This document shows positions 18,619-27,733 of a DNA stretch of 58,614 nt, in pieces. The DNA is from Haloplasmatales bacterium 4B (GTDB taxonomy: Bacteria > Bacillota_I > Bacilli_A > Haloplasmatales > Haloplasmataceae). A program made the position numbers and the translations under genes. The DNA lies in assembly GCA_003586005.1 (NCBI GenBank), contig NSKI01000077.1, positions 1 to 58,614 on the forward strand. Reading direction: 5' to 3'. The notes beneath the pieces were generated by a model. The model saw only the letters and a program-made list of their open reading frames with translations, had not been told where the DNA came from and searched no databases. Within the stretch, counting starts at the first letter, position 1. The number at the start of each line of letters is the position of its first letter.

Positions 18619-19878
18619 GTGACTAATAGTAAAAAAATTTTCAGTTTCATTTTAATAGTTTTTATTACTTTAGTATTTATTACAGGTGTTTTAATTTATA
18701 CATCATTTATTAATACTACTAGAATTACACCATATAGTATTGATACATATGTTGGTAATGTTTATATTGGCGGTTTAAATGAAAGAGATGCAATTAAGCA
18801 GTTAGAGCTTGAAACTAAAAGTTGGAAAGATAATGCCTCTATAAAGTTAGATTACCAGGGATATAGGATTGATATTGATCTTTCTAAGCTAACATTTGAA
18901 AGCGAAAAATCAATTCGTACGGTTAAAGATGGAAAGAAAAAAAATGAGAGTACTAAAGACAATATCATTATTGCTAATATAAATGATGAAGATTATTTAG
19001 CTAATTTGATTACTGAACATAAAACGATTATTAAAATTGACGATTTTAACCTTAATACACTTGAAAAAGAAATAATTCGCTACGCCTCTTATTTATATAG
19101 TGATATTATTATAGATTTAGGTGCATTTATTAATGATGAATTGTTGTTAGAAGCAGAAGTTAATCAAATTGAGTTTGAATTTGCTGATGCTGTATTTTTG
19201 GAAAACAAAATTAATTATATACTAGATGAACCTATTGAGATAAGAGGGAATACTCAATTTTCTTTAAATGATTGGATAATTAGCAATTATACAACTAGCA
19301 CCATTTTTTCTGAAGAAGAATTAAATTTATTAGCAACAGGTATATATCAATTATTTTTGGAATCGAATTTTCGAAATTTATCAAAACAGATTAGTAAAGA
19401 AAAACCTAACTATATTATAGATGCAGGCTATGAGGCAATAAGTAAAATTGAAATTAATCAAGTGTCAGTTGAAGGAGAATTGACATATGAGTATGTAAAT
19501 CTTATTGATTTATCATTTTATAATCCAAATGGCAACTCTTATTATATTAAAATAACAGATGGATTAAATGACGCAAATAAAAATGTATTGAAATTCACTT
19601 TATTTGGTGCTCCTTTTATTAATTCGCATGAATTAGAAATTGAATCAACTGATATGATTCAAGACGAAACAATTAGATATGAAACTACATGGAATGGTGT
19701 CCAAATTGATGACGATGTTAAAATTCCCATTTCTTCTGGAAGACCAGGAATTGAGGGGATTATGTATAGGATTACAACAACTTATGATGGTAAAACCATA
19801 AAAGAATTTATATCACAAGACATCTATATGCCAGTAAATGCTATTTTTATTATGAAACCTCAAAATTATATTGGATAG
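18619..19878 (+). CDS. VanW/YoaR-like membrane-anchored protein
   Basis: The exact role is unknown. The 419-residue protein has one N-terminal transmembrane segment (about 6-30). It is followed by a PG-binding-4-like unit (VGNVYIGGLNERDAIKQLE), a possible second copy, and a C-terminal G5/VanW-tail-like strand region (PISSGRPGIEGIMYRI, then KEFISQDIYMPVNAI). The core VanW domain is not obvious. I choose GTG 18619, six bases after AGGTG; a GTG at 18610 is the longer option. It is 13 bases before pilB and heads the rightward pilus operon. It may link the pilus machinery to peptidoglycan, which is inference. Confidence 0.68.
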   Translation: MTNSKKIFSFILIVFITLVFITGVLIYTSFINTTRITPYSIDTYVGNVYIGGLNERDAIKQLELETKSWKDNASIKLDYQGYRIDIDLSKLTFESEKSIRTVKDGKKKNESTKDNIIIANINDEDYLANLITEHKTIIKIDDFNLNTLEKEIIRYASYLYSDIIIDLGAFINDELLLEAEVNQIEFEFADAVFLENKINYILDEPIEIRGNTQFSLNDWIISNYTTSTIFSEEELNLLATGIYQLFLESNFRNLSKQISKEKPNYIIDAGYEAISKIEINQVSVEGELTYEYVNLIDLSFYNPNGNSYYIKITDGLNDANKNVLKFTLFGAPFINSHELEIESTDMIQDETIRYETTWNGVQIDDDVKIPISSGRPGIEGIMYRITTTYDGKTIKEFISQDIYMPVNAIFIMKPQNYIG

Positions 19879-19891
19879 CAGGTGAAAATAA

Positions 19892-21544
19892 ATGAGAAGA
19901 ATTAAAAAAAGAATTGGGGATATTTTGATTGAATCTAGCTTAGTGACAAAAGAACAAGTTGAAAAAGCTTTTGAAGCAAAAGAACCGGATGAAAAGCTTG
20001 GAGATACCCTAATTAGAATTGGTTATGTTACTGAAAACCAAGTAATGGAAGCTTTAGAAGTACAACTTGGTGTTAAAAAAATAAATTTAAGTGATTATAA
20101 TTTAAATGAATCAATTTTAAGATTGATTTCTGAAGAATATGCAAAAGAAAATTTAGTGGTTCCAATTACATTTGAAGAAGGAAAATTAATTGCCGCAGTT
20201 GCTGACCCCCTTAATTATTATATCGTCGATGACTTGCGCTTAATAACTGGTTATAATATTAAATTAATGATGGCTTCACGTGGCGAAATTGAAACAGCTA
20301 TTTCTAGATATTATGGTATTAATCGTTCACTAGATCAGATTATTTTAAATTACAACGATAATAATAATGATGAAGTAGGAAATGAAAGTGATGATACGCC
20401 ATTAATTCGTTTAGTTAATCAGTTATTACTATCAGCCGTTAAACAGAACGCTTCTGATATTCATATTGACCCACAAGAAAACGAAGTTTTAGTTAGATTT
20501 CGTGTAGATGGTCTGTTAAATATTGAAAAAAGATTTCCGAAAGTTATGGAGAAACAATTAATCTCTCGGTTTAAGATAATTTCTGCACTCGACATTACTG
20601 AAAACAGGCGTCCTCAAGATGGTAGGATTAAAATGGTAATTGATAATACTCATCTTGATTTAAGGGTTTCAACACTACCAACTGTAAATGGTGAAAAAAT
20701 AGTTTTGCGTTTGTTAAATTTAAAAAACACATTAGGATCCTTAAATAAATTGGGGTTAAATACAAGAAACTACGATAAATTACAAAAATTAATTCGTAAT
20801 CCAAATGGGATAATTTTAGTATCAGGTCCTACAGGAAGTGGAAAATCTTCAACTCTTTATGCAAGTTTAAATGAGTTAAACCAAGATGAAGTTAATATTA
20901 TTACAGTTGAAGATCCTGTTGAATTACAGTTAAAAGGTATAAATCAAGTACAAGTAAATCCTGATATTGGTCTTAATTTTGCACATGGTTTACGTTCTAT
21001 ATTACGTCAAGATCCAAATATTATCATGATAGGTGAAATTCGAGATATTGAAACTGCACAAATCGCAGTAAGAGCATCACTAACAGGGCATTTAGTGTTA
21101 AGTACTATACATACAAACGATTCTATTGGCAGTGTTACTAGATTAGTTGACATGGGAATAGATCCATTCTTAGTTGCATCGTCTTTAATCGGGGTTGTAG
21201 CTCAACGTTTAGTTAGAAAGACATGTCGAGAATGTGGTGAGTGGAAAGAAGCAACAGAACGTGAAAAGAAATTGTTTAAAGAAGTTGGTATGAATATTGA
21301 AAAAGTATTTGTGCCAAAAGGGTGTCCATCATGTAATCATAAAGGTTATACGGGCCGGATTGCGATATTTGAAATATTAGAGATAAACGAAGAAATTAAA
21401 GCGATAATAAATAACGAAGGTTCTGAATTAGATATCAAAAAAGCAGCTTTCCAAAATAATACTCGTTTTTTAATTCAAGATGGTTTTGAAAAAGTTATTC
21501 AAGGAATTACAACAACTGAAGAAATACTACGTGTAACTGGATAA
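19892..21544 (+). CDS. pilB: Type IV pilus assembly ATPase PilB
   Basis: It is the cytoplasmic ATPase that drives pilin polymerisation. The 550-residue protein has the N-terminal MshEN/GspE-N domain (about 1-150) and the ATPase core with Walker A GPTGSGKS (312-319), the Asp box VEDPVE (about 339-344), Walker B IIMIGEIRD (377-385) and the His box STIHTND. A four-cysteine zinc motif (C445, C448, C478, C481) is typical of PilB and absent from ComGA. ATG follows CAGGTGAAA. Full length and complete motifs indicate a working assembly motor. No PilT retraction ATPase is seen in the window. Confidence 0.95.
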   Translation: MRRIKKRIGDILIESSLVTKEQVEKAFEAKEPDEKLGDTLIRIGYVTENQVMEALEVQLGVKKINLSDYNLNESILRLISEEYAKENLVVPITFEEGKLIAAVADPLNYYIVDDLRLITGYNIKLMMASRGEIETAISRYYGINRSLDQIILNYNDNNNDEVGNESDDTPLIRLVNQLLLSAVKQNASDIHIDPQENEVLVRFRVDGLLNIEKRFPKVMEKQLISRFKIISALDITENRRPQDGRIKMVIDNTHLDLRVSTLPTVNGEKIVLRLLNLKNTLGSLNKLGLNTRNYDKLQKLIRNPNGIILVSGPTGSGKSSTLYASLNELNQDEVNIITVEDPVELQLKGINQVQVNPDIGLNFAHGLRSILRQDPNIIMIGEIRDIETAQIAVRASLTGHLVLSTIHTNDSIGSVTRLVDMGIDPFLVASSLIGVVAQRLVRKTCRECGEWKEATEREKKLFKEVGMNIEKVFVPKGCPSCNHKGYTGRIAIFEILEINEEIKAIINNEGSELDIKKAAFQNNTRFLIQDGFEKVIQGITTTEEILRVTG

Positions 21545-21561
21545 AAAGGGGGCTTTAGGAC

Positions 21562-22779
21562 ATGCCTTTTTATAAATACAAGGCGAAAAATCGCGATAAA
21601 TATGTTGTATCAGATATAATCGAAGCTGTAGATAAAGGCGACGCTGTAAGAAAATTAAAGAGAAATGATATGGTTCCTATAGATGTAGTAGAAATTAGAA
21701 TTACCAAGTTGATGCAAGGTAAGGAAATTATTATAACATCAGGGGTATCAAAACAAGATTTAGTTTTCTTCCTTTCTCAACTTTATAATCTCTTAAACTC
21801 TGGTTTAATTCTTTTAGATTGTTTTAAAATAATTATAGATCAAACATCTAATAAATATTTACAAAAATATTTAATCAAAATTTTACAAGATTTACGAAAT
21901 GGAAGCACCCTTTATCGAGCCATGGCAAGACAAAAAAGAGCTTTTCCCAAATTGATGGTGGAAATGATACGGGTTGGGGAAGTGATTGGTAAGTTAAAAG
22001 AAGTTGTGAAAGATTTGCACATATATTATGAAAAACAAAATACAACAACTAGTGAAATCAAATCTGCTCTTATGTATCCAATTTTCTTATTAATTGCGAC
22101 ATTTGCTGTTACAACATTTTTAATGATTACTGTAGTCCCTCAATTTCAGGAAACTTTTGCCGACATGGGAAAAGATTTACCAGCTATTACTAGATTTGTC
22201 TTAGCGTTTAGTGGTTTTTTTGAAAAAAATATGCTTATGCTTTTATTTACCACTTTATTATTTACTATTATCGGAGTACTGTATAACCGCAACAAAAAAG
22301 GTAAAATGTTCTACAGTAAATTTACCTTGCGAGTACCTGTGTTTGGAGAAATTAATCGTAAGGGTAATTTAATTAAAGTTGCTAGAACATACGCAACTTT
22401 GCTTAATAATTCAGTTAATGCGATTGAAGGTTTAGAAATTACGAAAAATATAATTACTAATCAAGTATATATTGAAATTATTGATAAAGCACTTTTGAAC
22501 GTTCAAAATGGTGTCGCTATTAGTAGGGCATTTAGTAAACACTGGGCTGTAGACCCCGTATTTTCATCGATGATGGCAATTGGTGAGGAGACAGCGACAT
22601 TAGGAGAAATGCTTAATAGTATCGCAAATTATTATGATAATGAAATGGATATTTCGATTGAAAAATTGAAGAAATTAATGGAGCCATTAATGATTTTAAT
22701 TTTAGCAACAATAGTAGGAACAATCGTTCTTGCGATAATGATTCCACTCTTAAGTATGATGGATGGTGGAATAAGCTAA
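21562..22779 (+). CDS. pilC: Type IV pilus inner-membrane platform protein PilC
   Basis: It forms the membrane platform that couples PilB to the growing pilus. The 405-residue length is normal for the PilC/GspF family. It has two cytoplasmic T2SSF repeats, each starting with the VxFLxQLxxLLxxG-type pattern (DLVFFLSQLYNLLNSG and the related VARTYATLLNNSVN), and three hydrophobic segments (about 170-195, 220-240, 370-395). It starts 17 bases after pilB behind a G-rich AAAAGGGGG ribosome site. Confidence 0.94.
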   Translation: MPFYKYKAKNRDKYVVSDIIEAVDKGDAVRKLKRNDMVPIDVVEIRITKLMQGKEIIITSGVSKQDLVFFLSQLYNLLNSGLILLDCFKIIIDQTSNKYLQKYLIKILQDLRNGSTLYRAMARQKRAFPKLMVEMIRVGEVIGKLKEVVKDLHIYYEKQNTTTSEIKSALMYPIFLLIATFAVTTFLMITVVPQFQETFADMGKDLPAITRFVLAFSGFFEKNMLMLLFTTLLFTIIGVLYNRNKKGKMFYSKFTLRVPVFGEINRKGNLIKVARTYATLLNNSVNAIEGLEITKNIITNQVYIEIIDKALLNVQNGVAISRAFSKHWAVDPVFSSMMAIGEETATLGEMLNSIANYYDNEMDISIEKLKKLMEPLMILILATIVGTIVLAIMIPLLSMMDGGIS

Positions 22780-22796
22780 AAAATTTAAGTTTATTG

Positions 22797-22825
22797 TTGT
22801 TAATGAAATAATTAAGTGATATAAT
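22797..22825 (+). promoter_or_regulatory. Promoter of the major pilin gene
   Basis: TTGTTA (22797-22802) and TATAAT (22820-22825) are separated by exactly 17 bases. The start codon lies 42 bases downstream. A dedicated promoter plus a terminator after the gene would allow the pilin to be made in large excess over the assembly proteins. Confidence 0.7.
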
Positions 22826-22866
22826 AAATTTACCTTAAAATAAAAATTTAAATAGGAGGAGAATGT

Positions 22867-23373
22867 ATGAATACTTTAACAAAAAGAGGGATGACATTAT
22901 TTGAATTACTAGCAGTTATCGTTATTTTAGGAATTGTTGCTGCCATTGCCTTCCCAACGGTTAACTCATTAATTAATAACACTAAAAAAGATGCTATCGC
23001 GGCTAATGCTAATACTTTTATACAAACTGCTATAACTAATGTTCGAACTGATTATAATTCTATGCAGTATGGAGATTTAGCAGATGATTCCAAAACTTAT
23101 ATTGTTTATGTTGATGCATCATTAGACACAAGCTATCCTACAACAGTAACTGTTACCGATACTGATTTTCAAATAGATTTGAGTGATGATTTTCTTAAAT
23201 TAGATAAAGCTTATTTGACAATTACTATCAGTGATGATGGAACAAATATTGTATTATCAACGTTTGTTTATATCGAAGGAGATTATGGGGTAGATGAGGG
23301 TACAGTAGCAGATGAAGATACTCCAATAACTAGAAAGCATGTAATTGATAGTACAGATGTAACGATTGCATAA
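22867..23373 (+). CDS. Major type IV pilin
   Basis: It is the likely main subunit of the pilus. The 168-residue prepilin has a short leader (NTLTKRG), cleavage after Gly, then MTLFELLAVIVILGIVAAIAF with Glu5. The soluble part starts with an Asn/Ala-rich helix and continues in acidic beta-rich sequence without cysteines. The start ATG follows AGGAGGAG, the strongest ribosome site in the cluster. It has its own promoter (22797-22825) and terminator (23378-23404), which supports a high-abundance structural role. Confidence 0.88.
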   Translation: MNTLTKRGMTLFELLAVIVILGIVAAIAFPTVNSLINNTKKDAIAANANTFIQTAITNVRTDYNSMQYGDLADDSKTYIVYVDASLDTSYPTTVTVTDTDFQIDLSDDFLKLDKAYLTITISDDGTNIVLSTFVYIEGDYGVDEGTVADEDTPITRKHVIDSTDVTIA

Positions 23374-23377
23374 TTTA

Positions 23378-23404
23378 AAACCAAGACTTTGGTCTTGGTT
23401 TTTT
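23378..23404 (+). terminator. Intrinsic terminator after the pilin gene
   Basis: AAACCAAGAC / GTCTTGGTTT with a TTTG loop is followed by more T residues. It separates the pilin transcript from the prepilin peptidase gene. Confidence 0.88.
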
Positions 23405-23426
23405 AATACCTAATGGTGGTGAATTA

Positions 23427-24221
23427 ATGGAATTATTAATATATATCTACTTATTTATTTTTGGAGCTTGCTTTGGATCTTTTTATAATGTTGTTGGTCT
23501 TAGAATAAGTGATGGAAAAAGTATAAGTAAGCCCAGAAGTTCGTGTCCTAAATGTGGTCATGTGCTTTGTTGGTGGGAATTAATACCAATTTTAAGTTAT
23601 TTTCTTCTTGTCGGGAAATGTCGAGAGTGTAAATCGCATATATCGACAAAATATTTATTATTTGAAATTGTGACTAGTTTACTATTTATGTATTGTTATT
23701 TCATGTTTGGATTTAGTGGCGAATTTATAATTAGTCTTATGTTTGTTAGCTTGATTATAATTATTAGTGTTTCTGACTTGGAATATATGATAATTGAAGA
23801 TAAAGTACTTATTTTCTTTTTTGGCCTTTTAGTTTTACTACGTGTTTTTATAAAATTGCCTACTGAATTTTTGACATTTAATATTAATCATTATCTTGAA
23901 AGCTTAATTGGCGGTCTTTTTGGCTTTATTTTATTGTATTTAATCGCATTTATTGGGCAAATAGTATATAAACAAGAAGTAATGGGTGGCGGAGACATTA
24001 AATTGTATGGTATAATTGGAATAGTATTAGGTTTAAAAATGACTTTATTATCATTGTTTTTTGCTTCAACTGTCGGTACTGTAATTAGTTTATTATTAAG
24101 TAGTTTAAAAATGATAAATAAAGAGAAACCAATTCCATTTGGACCATTCATCGGGATAGGTTGTTTACTTACTTACTTTTATGGAATTGAGATATTAAAG
24201 TGGTATTTTAACTTATTTTAA
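23427..24221 (+). CDS. Prepilin peptidase / N-methyltransferase
   Basis: It cleaves prepilin leaders after Gly and methylates the new N-terminus in the membrane. The 264-residue protein has the N-terminal GACFGSFYNVVGLRI motif, a cytoplasmic four-cysteine zinc site (CPKCG and CRECK) and several transmembrane helices. The two catalytic aspartates lie in SVSDLEYMIIED and in MGGGDIKLYG (the GxGD motif). No second peptidase is visible near the comG operon, so this enzyme probably processes both systems. It stands between the pilin and pilM genes; ATG follows GGTGGTGA. Confidence 0.94.
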   Translation: MELLIYIYLFIFGACFGSFYNVVGLRISDGKSISKPRSSCPKCGHVLCWWELIPILSYFLLVGKCRECKSHISTKYLLFEIVTSLLFMYCYFMFGFSGEFIISLMFVSLIIIISVSDLEYMIIEDKVLIFFFGLLVLLRVFIKLPTEFLTFNINHYLESLIGGLFGFILLYLIAFIGQIVYKQEVMGGGDIKLYGIIGIVLGLKMTLLSLFFASTVGTVISLLLSSLKMINKEKPIPFGPFIGIGCLLTYFYGIEILKWYFNLF

Positions 24222-24238
24222 AATTTGTAGGTGATGAT

Positions 24239-25159
24239 ATGGGTTTATTTAGAAAAAACGTGATAAATTTAATGTTCACAGATAATTATATTAAATTTGC
24301 TTTAGTAGATGAAAAGCATTTAACTGTTCGAAAAATAGGTGAAGTTAAATTAAAAAACGGTATTATTATATCTGGAAAAATCATGGATGAGAGCCTCGTT
24401 ATTAAAATATTGGGTACTATTATTAGAAAATACCACTTAAGATCCCCTTTTGTAAAATTGATGGTTCCAGATCAAAATTTAATTATTAAAAAAGTAAAAG
24501 TGCCTAAGTATCTAAAAGGCGAAGACCTTAAAAAATATTTAAGATTAGAATTAGAAGAATCTTTACAATCCTTACCATTTAAAGATCCGATAATCGATAT
24601 TATAGACTATCAAATTTTAAGTGATGAAGATGATAAGGAAGTTATTATGTTTACAACTTCCAAAGAAATTATGTTATCGTATTTAAGAGTAATTCAAAAA
24701 CATCGTAAAAACGTAATTGATTCTTTTCCTTCACCATTATTAACTAGGAAGTTATATTTATTTTCAAAGAAACTTAGGAATAATGATCAACGCTTTACAA
24801 TGTTTACTCAAATTAGGGAAAATACTCATATTTTAACTGTTTTTGATAATGAAATACCTATTTTATCACTAAGAGATACTTTTGAGATTGAAGATTATGA
24901 TGAAGATTTTTATGTGGATCAAATTCTTGATGTATTAGAAAGAATCTGTCACTTTTTTCAATATCAATTTACTAAAAATCAAGATAAAGTTCAAAAAATA
25001 GTTATTTATACTGATATTGAATTTAATTACAATTTACAAGAACTGATTAATGAAAAAATTGATGTTGAAGTTGAATTTATAGACAACATAAAATTTAAAT
25101 CTACATTTCCAAAAGATAGGGTAATAAAATATTATTTACCAATATCAATGAGTTTATAG
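24239..25159 (+). CDS. pilM: PilM-like pilus assembly protein
   Basis: PilM is an actin-like cytoplasmic protein that binds the N-terminus of PilN at the inner membrane. The 306-residue protein shows the family-like start (INLMFTDNYIKFALVDEK), a central LMVPDQNLIIKKVKVP strand-helix region and a GEDLKKYLRLELEESL segment as in PilM. It is shorter than the usual 350 or so residues, and the ATP-binding motifs are weak by eye, so the assignment rests partly on its place before PilN and PilO. It starts 17 bases after the peptidase gene. Confidence 0.78.
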   Translation: MGLFRKNVINLMFTDNYIKFALVDEKHLTVRKIGEVKLKNGIIISGKIMDESLVIKILGTIIRKYHLRSPFVKLMVPDQNLIIKKVKVPKYLKGEDLKKYLRLELEESLQSLPFKDPIIDIIDYQILSDEDDKEVIMFTTSKEIMLSYLRVIQKHRKNVIDSFPSPLLTRKLYLFSKKLRNNDQRFTMFTQIRENTHILTVFDNEIPILSLRDTFEIEDYDEDFYVDQILDVLERICHFFQYQFTKNQDKVQKIVIYTDIEFNYNLQELINEKIDVEVEFIDNIKFKSTFPKDRVIKYYLPISMSL

Positions 25160-25171
25160 GTTGGTGAGAAG

Positions 25172-25849
25172 ATGAAAAAATCAAAACCAAGAGCTATTAA
25201 TGAAGTTAAAGTAAAGTTATTACCTGAAAAGGCTAAACGTGATTATGTATTGCGATTTGTGTCTTATATCATTATTTTAGTTTTTGTAATCTTAAATTTT
25301 CTGATGGTTTATATTCCTAGAAATAATTTAACAAGTGATATAAACAAAGTCAAAAGAAGAATTGCAAACATTGAGCTAAAAATTGAAAATGCTGCTTACA
25401 TAATAAGAACTAGTGGTTATACTGCTATTTTTAGAAATAATAACGATACTGTAAACGATATTGAAAATAGCACATTAGATTTAAATAAAATATTTTTGTT
25501 GCTAGATAATAATGCTACCTTTAATGATGTTCAAAACTTATCAGAATTAGAACAAGCCAATCCAGAAAATTTTTTGAGAATAAAGCCAGAACACAGTTTT
25601 GTTGAATATGTAAGTTTTAAAGAATCAGACTCTAGTATTACAGTAACCATTCAATTTGACCAAATATCTGATTTATTTATTTATCAAGGCAATTTATTAA
25701 AAGTTAATTATGTATCTGATGTTAAAGCACCTAATTACACACTTGTACCAATGCCAAATGGAGATAGTAGGGTAAGAACTACTATGTTAATTTCTCTTGA
25801 CATCGAAAAGGCACCAATGGTACCTAAAGTGGGTGAAAGTAATGAGTAA
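25172..25849 (+). CDS. pilN: PilN-like pilus assembly membrane protein
   Basis: It is a bitopic inner-membrane protein of the pilus alignment subcomplex. The 225-residue protein begins with a cytoplasmic stretch containing NEVKVKLLPEKAKRDY, which resembles the PilN INLLP motif that binds PilM. One transmembrane helix (about 28-50), a short coiled coil (about 55-75) and a beta-rich outer domain follow. It starts 12 bases after pilM behind GGTTGGTGAG and overlaps pilO by 8 bases. Confidence 0.75.
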   Translation: MKKSKPRAINEVKVKLLPEKAKRDYVLRFVSYIIILVFVILNFLMVYIPRNNLTSDINKVKRRIANIELKIENAAYIIRTSGYTAIFRNNNDTVNDIENSTLDLNKIFLLLDNNATFNDVQNLSELEQANPENFLRIKPEHSFVEYVSFKESDSSITVTIQFDQISDLFIYQGNLLKVNYVSDVKAPNYTLVPMPNGDSRVRTTMLISLDIEKAPMVPKVGESNE

Positions 25850-26423
25850 AAAATATGTTATTAGACTATTGATCTGGTTTTTATTAGTTGTTATCTTAAG
25901 CATTTTCACCTATTATAACAAAGTGTTATTTATTAACCCTTTAAATCAATCAATTACAGACTTAGAACAGAAAGAAAAAATCCAACTCAGTACTTTAGAG
26001 GATATTAATAATAAAATTTTTGAATACAACCTTAAACTTTATGATGATAATACAATAAAACAAATGATACCAGATGAATATGATGAAAATGAAACATTGC
26101 AATTTTTTGTTTATCGACCTATAAATTTAGCTGAAGCAAAACTTTTAGGCATTAATACAGAAGATGTGATGCCAGAAAACATCAATTGGTCAAACTCTAA
26201 GAGTGATGACGGAGTAATGGCTAAAAAGATTATGATTACTTTTGAAATACAAGATATGTCTAATTTATCAACATTTATTGATGAATTAGCTGAAAGTGTT
26301 AGATGTGTATATTTTGGGAACATAAACTTTACCCTACCAGGTGAAAAAGGACTAATTTCTACTGAAACTAAGATTAAAATTACAATGGATTATTATCTGT
26401 TTTACATGAAACCTACAAGTTAA
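25842..26423 (+). CDS. pilO: PilO-like pilus assembly membrane protein
   Basis: It is the likely partner of PilN. The 193-residue protein has one N-terminal transmembrane segment (about 5-25), a coiled-coil-like helix (LNQSITDLEQKEKIQLSTLE) and a compact ferredoxin-like outer domain, the PilO layout. I start it at ATG 25842 (MSKKYV), five bases after GGGTGAA, overlapping the end of pilN; an upstream in-frame ATG at 25797 lies deep inside pilN. It is the last gene of the pilus operon and is followed by a terminator. Confidence 0.72.
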   Translation: MSKKYVIRLLIWFLLVVILSIFTYYNKVLFINPLNQSITDLEQKEKIQLSTLEDINNKIFEYNLKLYDDNTIKQMIPDEYDENETLQFFVYRPINLAEAKLLGINTEDVMPENINWSNSKSDDGVMAKKIMITFEIQDMSNLSTFIDELAESVRCVYFGNINFTLPGEKGLISTETKIKITMDYYLFYMKPTS

Positions 26424-26453
26424 TACTACTAATACAACATAATTATTAGGCAG

Positions 26454-26486
26454 AAAAAAAAAGAGTGTAACAGATAAATGCTACAC
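26454..26486 (-). terminator. Intrinsic terminator of ispG
   Basis: On the minus strand GTGTAGC / GTTACAC (seven pairs, one G-U) is followed by TC and a run of nine T residues (26462-26454). Confidence 0.7.
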
Positions 26487-26504
26487 CTAAAACTATACTA
26501 TTAT

Positions 26505-26530
26505 AAGAGAACTAATTGTTCTCTTTTTTT
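26505..26530 (+). terminator. Intrinsic terminator of the pilus operon
   Basis: AAGAGAAC / GTTCTCTT with a TAATT loop runs into a long T tract on the plus strand. It overlaps the last codons of the convergent ispG gene. Confidence 0.8.
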
Positions 26531-27588
26531 TCTTTAGTCCAATTAATGATTTCTGTTTTTAAAACATCTACCATGTCTTCTTGTTTAACACGTTTAATAA
26601 TTTCCCCTTTTTTAATTAACACTCCCATATCTTTTCCACCGGCGATTGCGATATCAGCTTCTCTTGCTTCACCTGGACCATTTACAGCACACCCCATTAC
26701 TGCTACTTTTATATTTGAGTGAATATTTTGTAGAAATTCTTCGATTTCCTTAGCAATAGGAATTAAATCAAATTGAATTCTCCCGCAGGTTGGGCATGAA
26801 ATTAGGGTAGGTACATTTTCAATTAAATTGAAGTTCTTTAATATTTCTTTACAAACTTTTATTTCTTCAACAGGATCATCTGATAAGGATACGCGAATTG
26901 TATCACCAATACCGCTATGTAACATAATACCTAATCCGATTGAACTTTTAATAGTACCAGTAAATGTTGTTCCTGCTTCTGTAATTCCTAAATGAAGTGG
27001 ATATTTAAATGTTTCTGAGGCTAATTGATAAGCCTTAATAGCCATTTGTGTATCTGAAGATTTTAGTGAAATAATGATATCATAAAAAGCAAATTTTTCT
27101 AGTAAATCAACATGAAATTTAGCACTTTCAACCATCGCTTCTGGCGTTGGATGTCCATATTTATCAAGAATGTGTTTTTCAATTGAACCACTATTTACAC
27201 CTATACGAATAGGAATTTTTGCCAATTTGCATGCATTTACTACTTCTTTTATTCTTTCTTCATTACCAATATTACCAGGATTAATTCGTACTTTATCAAT
27301 CCCGTTTGCAATAGCTAAAAGGGCATATTTATAATTAAAATGAATATCAGCAACAAGAGGTACATTTGTCTTATCTTTAATTATTTTTATTGCTTTAGCG
27401 TCCTCTTCATCAAATACGGCAAGTCTAACAATTTGACAACCTGCTTTTTCAAGAGAGTTAATTTGATAAATTGTACTTTCAACATCTTTAGTTTTAGTAT
27501 TAGTCATACTTTGTATAACAACGTGATTTTGTCCACCAATTGTTATATTTCCAACTTTTACCTGTCTTGTTTCAGTCCTTTTAAACAT
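26512..27588 (-). CDS. ispG: 4-hydroxy-3-methylbut-2-en-1-yl diphosphate synthase IspG
   Basis: It converts MEcPP to HMBPP in the MEP isoprenoid pathway, one step before IspH. The 358-residue protein has the family start [16 protein letters not shown], a TIM-barrel N-terminal domain and the [4Fe-4S] cysteines in SCPTCGRIQ and [12 protein letters not shown]. The start is ATG 27588 behind AAGGGAG; an upstream ATG at 27609 has no ribosome site. It is leftward, with a strong promoter at 27678-27706. Bacillus ispG (yqfY) occupies the corresponding place, so this marks the return to the conserved order after the island. Confidence 0.97.
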   Translation of the reverse strand: MFKRTETRQVKVGNITIGGQNHVVIQSMTNTKTKDVESTIYQINSLEKAGCQIVRLAVFDEEDAKAIKIIKDKTNVPLVADIHFNYKYALLAIANGIDKVRINPGNIGNEERIKEVVNACKLAKIPIRIGVNSGSIEKHILDKYGHPTPEAMVESAKFHVDLLEKFAFYDIIISLKSSDTQMAIKAYQLASETFKYPLHLGITEAGTTFTGTIKSSIGLGIMLHSGIGDTIRVSLSDDPVEEIKVCKEILKNFNLIENVPTLISCPTCGRIQFDLIPIAKEIEEFLQNIHSNIKVAVMGCAVNGPGEAREADIAIAGGKDMGVLIKKGEIIKRVKQEDMVDVLKTEIINWTKEKKENN

Positions 27589-27677
27589 AATATTTGTTAC
27601 TCCCTTCATTTATACAAAAATAAATGCATATAATAAATAATGTAAGTTTTTTAGTCTAATTTGTTTACATCAATTTA

Positions 27678-27706
27678 ATTATATCCTATTAAAATTTAGT
27701 AAGCAA
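27678..27706 (-). promoter_or_regulatory. Promoter of ispG, overlapping the sodA promoter region
   Basis: On the minus strand TTGCTT (27701-27706) and TATAAT (27678-27683) are 17 bases apart. A weaker rightward pair, TTTACA (27664-27669) and TATTAA (27687-27692), also 17 bases apart, overlaps it and could serve sodA. If both are used, polymerases compete for the same DNA. Confidence 0.6.
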
Positions 27707-27733
27707 TATATTTAAAATGTGGAGGGATATTTT

